From Arthrobacter sp. C9C5 (GTDB lineage Bacteria; Actinomycetota; Actinomycetes; Actinomycetales; Micrococcaceae): a stretch of DNA of 64,000 nt. Made by a program: the position numbers and the translations under genes. The stretch spans positions 1 through 64,000 of the forward strand of contig NZ_JABFMX010000003.1 in the NCBI RefSeq assembly GCF_013359735.1, written 5' to 3'. The notes beneath the pieces were generated by a model. That model saw nothing but the letters and a program-made list of their open reading frames with translations. It was not told the origin of the DNA and made no database searches. Positions 60,401-64,000 of the stretch are shown in pieces (within the stretch, counting starts at the first letter, position 1; every line of letters starts with the position of its first letter).

Positions 60401-61756
60401 TTAGGCGTTGGCGCGGACCGCCGCGGCCAGCACCTCGAGCCCGTCCAGCAGCAGCTCGTCGCTGATCACCAGCGGCGGCAGCAGCCGGATCACGTTGCCG
60501 TAGGTGCCGCAGGTGAGGATGATGACACCCTCCTTAAGGCAGGCCGCGGCAACGGCCTTGGTCAGTTCCGGGTTCGGTTCCTTGGAACCGGCCTGGACCA
60601 GTTCGATCGCGAGCATGGCGCCGCGGCCACGGATGTCACCGACCACGGTGAGCTCGGACGCGAGCTCCCGCAGCTTGCCCAGGGCGAGTTCCTCGATGTG
60701 GCGGGCCCGGGCGTTCAGGTCGTACTGCTCCATCGAGCCGATGGAGGCCAGCGCCGCGGCACAGGCCACCGGGTTGCCGCCGTAGGTGCCGCCGAGGCCG
60801 CCGGGGTGGACTGCGTCGAGCAGGTCGGCGCGGCCGGTGATGGCGGAGAGCGGCATGCCGCCGGCGATTCCCTTGGCCATGGTGACGATGTCCGGGATGA
60901 CGCCCTCGTGGTTCACGGCGAACCATTCGCCGGTGCGGCAGAAGCCGGACTGGACCTCGTCGGCAATGAAGACGATGCCCTTCTCCTTGGCCCAGGCCGC
61001 AAGGGCCGGCAGGAAGCCCTCGGCCGGGACGATGAAGCCGCCCTCGCCCTGGATGGGTTCGATGATGATCGCGGCAACCGACTCGCCGCCGATCTGCTTC
61101 TCGATCATGGTGATGGCACGCTTGGCGGCCTCGGCACCGGTGATCCCCGGGTTTTCCTCGCGGTACGGGTAGCTCATCGGCATCCGGTAGACCTCGGGCG
61201 CGAACGGGCCGAAGTTGGTCTTGTACGGCATCGCCTTGGCGGTCAGCGCCATGGTGAGGTTGGTCCGGCCGTGGTAGGCGTGGTCGAAGGCGACGACGGC
61301 GTCCCGGCCGGTGGCGAGGCGGGCCACCTTGACGGCGTTCTCCACGGCTTCGGCACCGGAGTTGAACAGCACGGTCCGCTTCTCGTGGTCGCCCGGGGTG
61401 AGCCGGTTCAGCTGCTCGGCAACGGCGACGTAGCCCTCGTAGGGCGTGACCATGAAGCAGGTGTGGGTGAAGTGCTCCACGGCTTCCTTCACCGCGCCGA
61501 CGACGGCGGGGTCCGAGGCGCCGACGCTGGTCACGGCGATGCCGGAACCGAGGTCGATGAAGGAGTTGCCGTCGACGTCCTGGATGATGCCGCCGTCGGC
61601 GTCGGCGACGTAGACCGGGACGCTGGAGGCGACGCCGGACGCGACGACGGCCTTGCGGCGCTCGGTCAGGGCGACGGACTTGGGGCCCGGGAAGTCGGCC
61701 TGGACGCGGCGCTTCTGCTCCAGACGGTAGGTGATGTCGTTTGCTGTGGTGGTCAT
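60401..61756 (-). CDS. gabT: 4-aminobutyrate aminotransferase
   Basis: A 451-residue class-III PLP aminotransferase. The PLP lysine is Lys295 in VTMAKGIAGGMPL, the PLP-binding Asp is in FIADEVQSGF, and FNSGAEAVENAVKVAR and HTCFMVTPYEGYV are typical of GabT. It transfers the amino group of GABA to 2-oxoglutarate, giving succinate semialdehyde. It lies 94 bases after the aldehyde dehydrogenase on the same strand. The divergent PucR-type gene is the likely regulator. No succinate-semialdehyde dehydrogenase is seen unless the neighbour fills that role. Confidence 0.94.
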   Translation of the reverse strand: MTTTANDITYRLEQKRRVQADFPGPKSVALTERRKAVVASGVASSVPVYVADADGGIIQDVDGNSFIDLGSGIAVTSVGASDPAVVGAVKEAVEHFTHTCFMVTPYEGYVAVAEQLNRLTPGDHEKRTVLFNSGAEAVENAVKVARLATGRDAVVAFDHAYHGRTNLTMALTAKAMPYKTNFGPFAPEVYRMPMSYPYREENPGITGAEAAKRAITMIEKQIGGESVAAIIIEPIQGEGGFIVPAEGFLPALAAWAKEKGIVFIADEVQSGFCRTGEWFAVNHEGVIPDIVTMAKGIAGGMPLSAITGRADLLDAVHPGGLGGTYGGNPVACAAALASIGSMEQYDLNARARHIEELALGKLRELASELTVVGDIRGRGAMLAIELVQAGSKEPNPELTKAVAAACLKEGVIILTCGTYGNVIRLLPPLVISDELLLDGLEVLAAAVRANA

Positions 61757-61809
61757 GGGAAGGCCTTTCTAAGCGTGGAAGGGTCGGCGGGGCCGAGTCT
61801 GGCGGTAGC

Positions 61810-61856
61810 GTTATGCAGCCGCGTTATGCGCCTGAGTTATGCATCTGTGGTTATGC
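61810..61856. repeat. Four spaced copies of GTTATGC at a gene end
   Basis: GTTATGC starts at 61810, 61823, 61836 and 61850, at 13, 13 and 14 bases. On the minus strand each reads GCATAAC; the first of them includes the last codon and stop of the dehydrogenase gene. It looks like an imperfect tandem duplication of the gene end, or a set of binding sites ahead of gabT. Confidence 0.85.
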
Positions 61857-63281
61857 GTCGAGCGCGCTCATGACGTGCTTGATGCGGGTGTAGTCCTCGA
61901 CGCCGTACATCGAGAGGTCCTTGCCGTAGCCGGACTGCTTGAACCCGCCGTGCGGCATCTCGGCGGTGAGCAGGATGTGGGTGTTGATCCAGACGGCACC
62001 GAAGTCCAGGTCGCGGCTGACCCGCATGGCCGTGCCGTGATCCGTGGTCCAGACGCTGGAGGCGAGGGCGTAGTCGACGTCATTGGCCAGCTCGATCGCC
62101 TCGGCCTCGGTGCTGAACTTCTGCACCGTGATGACCGGGCCGAAGGCTTCCTTCTGCACGATGTCGTCGCTCTGCTTGACGCCCGTGACGATCGTGGGCT
62201 CGAAGAAGAAACCCTTGTCCCCGGCCTGGTGGCCGCCGGTCTCGATCCTGCAGTTCTCCGGCAGCGACTCCACCAGGGCTTTGACCGTGTTGAAGTGGTT
62301 GACGTTATTCAGCGGCCCGAAGTAGTTGTCCTCATCGTTCTGCGAACCGGTGCGCAGGGTCTTGGTGTGCTCCACCATGGCGGCGAGCAGGTCATCGTAG
62401 GCAGCGTCCTCGACCAGCACGCGGGCAATCGCGGTGCAGTCCTGGCCGGCGTTGAAGAAGGCGAACTCGGCGATGGCCGCGGCGCTCTTCTTGATGTCCG
62501 CATCCTTGAACACGATCGCGGGCGCCTTGCCGCCAAGTTCCAGGTGGGCCCGCTTAAGGCCCTTGGCGGCACCGGAGGCGACGGCGATGCCGGCCCGGAC
62601 CGAACCGGTGATGGAGACAAGGCCGGGGACCTTGTGCTCCACCATCAGCGAGCCGGTCTCACCGGTGCCGAGGACAACATTGAGCACCCCTGACGGCAGG
62701 ATCTCGCCAGCGAGGCGGGCCAGGACCAGGGTGGATTCCGGTGTGGTGTCGGAGGGCTTGAGCACGATGGTGTTGCCGGCCGCGAGTGCGGGGCCGATCT
62801 TCCAGATCGCCATCAGGAACGGGTAGTTCCACGGGGCGACCTGGGCGACGACGCCGATCGGTTCGCGTCGCACGTATGAGGTGTGGCCCTCGAAGTACTC
62901 GCCGGCGGACTTGCCTTCCAGGATCCGGGCGGCACCGGCGAAGAAGCGCAGCTGGTCTGCCCCCGCGGCAACCTCCTCGGCGGCGATCAGGGAGCGGACC
63001 TGACCAGTGTTGCGGTGCTGGGCCTCGACGAGTTCGTCACTGTTGGCTTCGACGGCGTCGGCGAGCTTGAGCAGCATGAGCTGGCGCTGGCCGGGGGTGA
63101 CGTGCTTCCAGCTGGCGAAGGCGTCCTTCGCGGCGGTCATGGCGGCGTCGACGTCGGCCTGCACCGAGACCGGCGACTTGGCCACCACCTCCCCGTTGGT
63201 GGGATTGACGATGTCCAGCAGGGCGGTCCCGGCGGGGGTGACGAACTCGCCGTTGATGAAGTTCTGCAAGGTTTGAACCAC
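61851..63281 (-). CDS. Aldehyde dehydrogenase, gamma-aminobutyraldehyde type
   Basis: A 476-residue NAD-dependent aldehyde dehydrogenase. Catalytic Cys282 is in FFNAGQDCTAIAR and Glu248 in LELGGKAP. GQDCTA and ITGSVRAGIAVA fit the gamma-aminobutyraldehyde/betaine-aldehyde branch (PatD-like). This enzyme would make GABA from 4-aminobutanal in putrescine breakdown, feeding gabT directly downstream. The start is probably GTG 63281, nine bases after GAAAGAGG; a TTG at 63290 would leave no spacing. An alternative reading as succinate-semialdehyde dehydrogenase is less likely by sequence. Confidence 0.9.
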   Translation of the reverse strand: MVQTLQNFINGEFVTPAGTALLDIVNPTNGEVVAKSPVSVQADVDAAMTAAKDAFASWKHVTPGQRQLMLLKLADAVEANSDELVEAQHRNTGQVRSLIAAEEVAAGADQLRFFAGAARILEGKSAGEYFEGHTSYVRREPIGVVAQVAPWNYPFLMAIWKIGPALAAGNTIVLKPSDTTPESTLVLARLAGEILPSGVLNVVLGTGETGSLMVEHKVPGLVSITGSVRAGIAVASGAAKGLKRAHLELGGKAPAIVFKDADIKKSAAAIAEFAFFNAGQDCTAIARVLVEDAAYDDLLAAMVEHTKTLRTGSQNDEDNYFGPLNNVNHFNTVKALVESLPENCRIETGGHQAGDKGFFFEPTIVTGVKQSDDIVQKEAFGPVITVQKFSTEAEAIELANDVDYALASSVWTTDHGTAMRVSRDLDFGAVWINTHILLTAEMPHGGFKQSGYGKDLSMYGVEDYTRIKHVMSALDA

Positions 63282-63440
63282 GGTGTACAACCTCTTTCGT
63301 GCTGGCCTCGGAAAGGCAGGTATGAGGGAACTGCGACTGCTCCGAGCCTATGCCAGGCACGCAAGGCAGGGAATAGGCAGCTGCACACCGAAGCCGCGGG
63401 ACTTTAGTGCGGTTGACCAACCCCCGGTTATCCTGATTCC

Positions 63441-64000
63441 ATGGCAATTTCACTCGCGGCCCTGCTGGGGGTTCCGTCCCTCAAGCTGACGAAATCGGGC
63501 CTCGCGGAGACCACCTGGCACCAGGATATCCACTGGGTCGCGGTGACGGAGCAGGAGGACCCGCAGCGCTTCCTCAATGGCGGGGAACTGGTCCTCACCA
63601 CCGGGATGCGGCTCAGGACCGCCCCCGAGCAGCGCCGCTTTGTCCGCCAGGTCCAGCGCGCCGGCGCGGTGGGCATCGGTTTCGGGATCGGGCTGACGCA
63701 CGACGCGGTGCCGCCGGCCCTGATCGCCGAGGCCAACCGCTGGGGCCTTCCGGTGGTGGAAGTGCCCTACGAAACACCCTTCATCGCCATCGGCAAGCTC
63801 GTGGCCGATGCCCAATCAGCGGACCATTACGCCAAGCTGGAGCGCCTGATCGCCGGGCACCAGGTCCTTGCCCGCGCCCTGCTGACCGGCGGCGGCCTCG
63901 CCGAGCTGCTCAAGCACCTCGGCTCCATGCTGCGCACCGAGATAGTCCTGACGCAGTTCACCGCGCAGCTCTACAACAGCGCCGTCGGCAGCCCCTCCCC
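63441..64000 (+). CDS. PucR-family regulator, N-terminal part
   Basis: The visible 186 residues form the PucR N-terminal ligand domain: SLAALLGVPSLKL at the start, RFLNGGELVLTTGMRL, then GAVGIGFGIGLTHDAVPPALIAEANRWGLPVVEVPYETPF. The C-terminal helix-turn-helix lies beyond the window. PucR-type regulators often activate purine, GABA or polyamine catabolism; its divergent position beside the aldehyde dehydrogenase and gabT genes makes it their probable activator. The 159-base gap upstream is the shared control region. Confidence 0.88.
   Translation, partial: MAISLAALLGVPSLKLTKSGLAETTWHQDIHWVAVTEQEDPQRFLNGGELVLTTGMRLRTAPEQRRFVRQVQRAGAVGIGFGIGLTHDAVPPALIAEANRWGLPVVEVPYETPFIAIGKLVADAQSADHYAKLERLIAGHQVLARALLTGGGLAELLKHLGSMLRTEIVLTQFTAQLYNSAVGSPS

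Overview
The window is a 64 kb chromosomal segment of a high-GC actinobacterium, most likely Arthrobacter, Pseudarthrobacter or a close relative in the Micrococcaceae. This rests on the strong G/C bias at third codon positions, the frequent GTG and TTG starts, and gene types typical of the group: an LGFP-repeat protein, a RarD-type transporter, an FprA-type ferredoxin reductase, DUF779 next to an aldehyde dehydrogenase, DUF6541 and an AMIN-like lipoprotein. I see no insertion sequence, prophage, integrase, CRISPR array, rRNA or replication origin. It is mainly a metabolic and stress-response segment with short palindromic repeats at gene ends.

Layout, left to right. 1-4.4 kb: the start of a CitE/HpcH-like lyase, then an alpha-glucosidase/aldo-keto reductase pair facing a ROK regulator. 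4.6-9.6 kb: a large secreted M11-type metalloprotease with LGFP repeats, a decayed CPA1 sodium/proton antiporter and an NAD(P)-binding protein. 9.8-13 kb: a small membrane protein, tRNA-Met and tRNA-Thr each with its own terminator, and a DEAD-box RNA helicase. 13-18 kb: MOSC protein, acyl-CoA dehydrogenase, SDR, and an HxlR regulator coupled to an MFS transporter. 18-28 kb: cystathionine beta-synthase, cystathionine gamma-synthase and a membrane glycosyltransferase in one run; then an ArsB-like permease, glyoxalase-fold protein, AlkA-like glycosylase, a frameshifted DUF559 gene, an acyl-CoA synthetase and an ABM monooxygenase. 28-33 kb: thioredoxin, thioesterase, S51 peptidase, and a tightly packed DUF1059/EAL/GNAT/glyoxalase run.

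33-43 kb: a frameshifted alpha/beta hydrolase, tRNA-Tyr, YajQ, then an iron and peroxide block: EfeUOB iron uptake behind a possible iron box, HtpX protease, an EntS-like MFS exporter, and a Fur-family regulator with catalase. 43-46.2 kb: a polysaccharide pyruvyl transferase-like gene and a DUF6541 membrane protein, enclosed by two nearly identical terminator hairpins. 46.3-49.8 kb: a complete NMT1/sulfonate-type ABC importer. 50-55.4 kb: an APC amino-acid transporter, then GAF regulator, aldehyde dehydrogenase and DUF779. 55.5-60.2 kb: FprA, RarD, a double-UspA protein and an AMIN-like lipoprotein. 60.4-64 kb: GABA aminotransferase and an aldehyde dehydrogenase with a divergent PucR regulator, cut by the window end; together these look like a GABA or putrescine catabolic cluster.

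The least explained structure lies between genes. At least two families of palindromic repeats (A: 3 copies, B: 4 copies; a weaker pair C) sit just downstream of stop codons, and some copies carry paired substitutions that keep the stem intact. This, the duplicated terminator around the pyruvyl-transferase/DUF6541 cassette, and two single-base frameshifts are the main items for follow-up.
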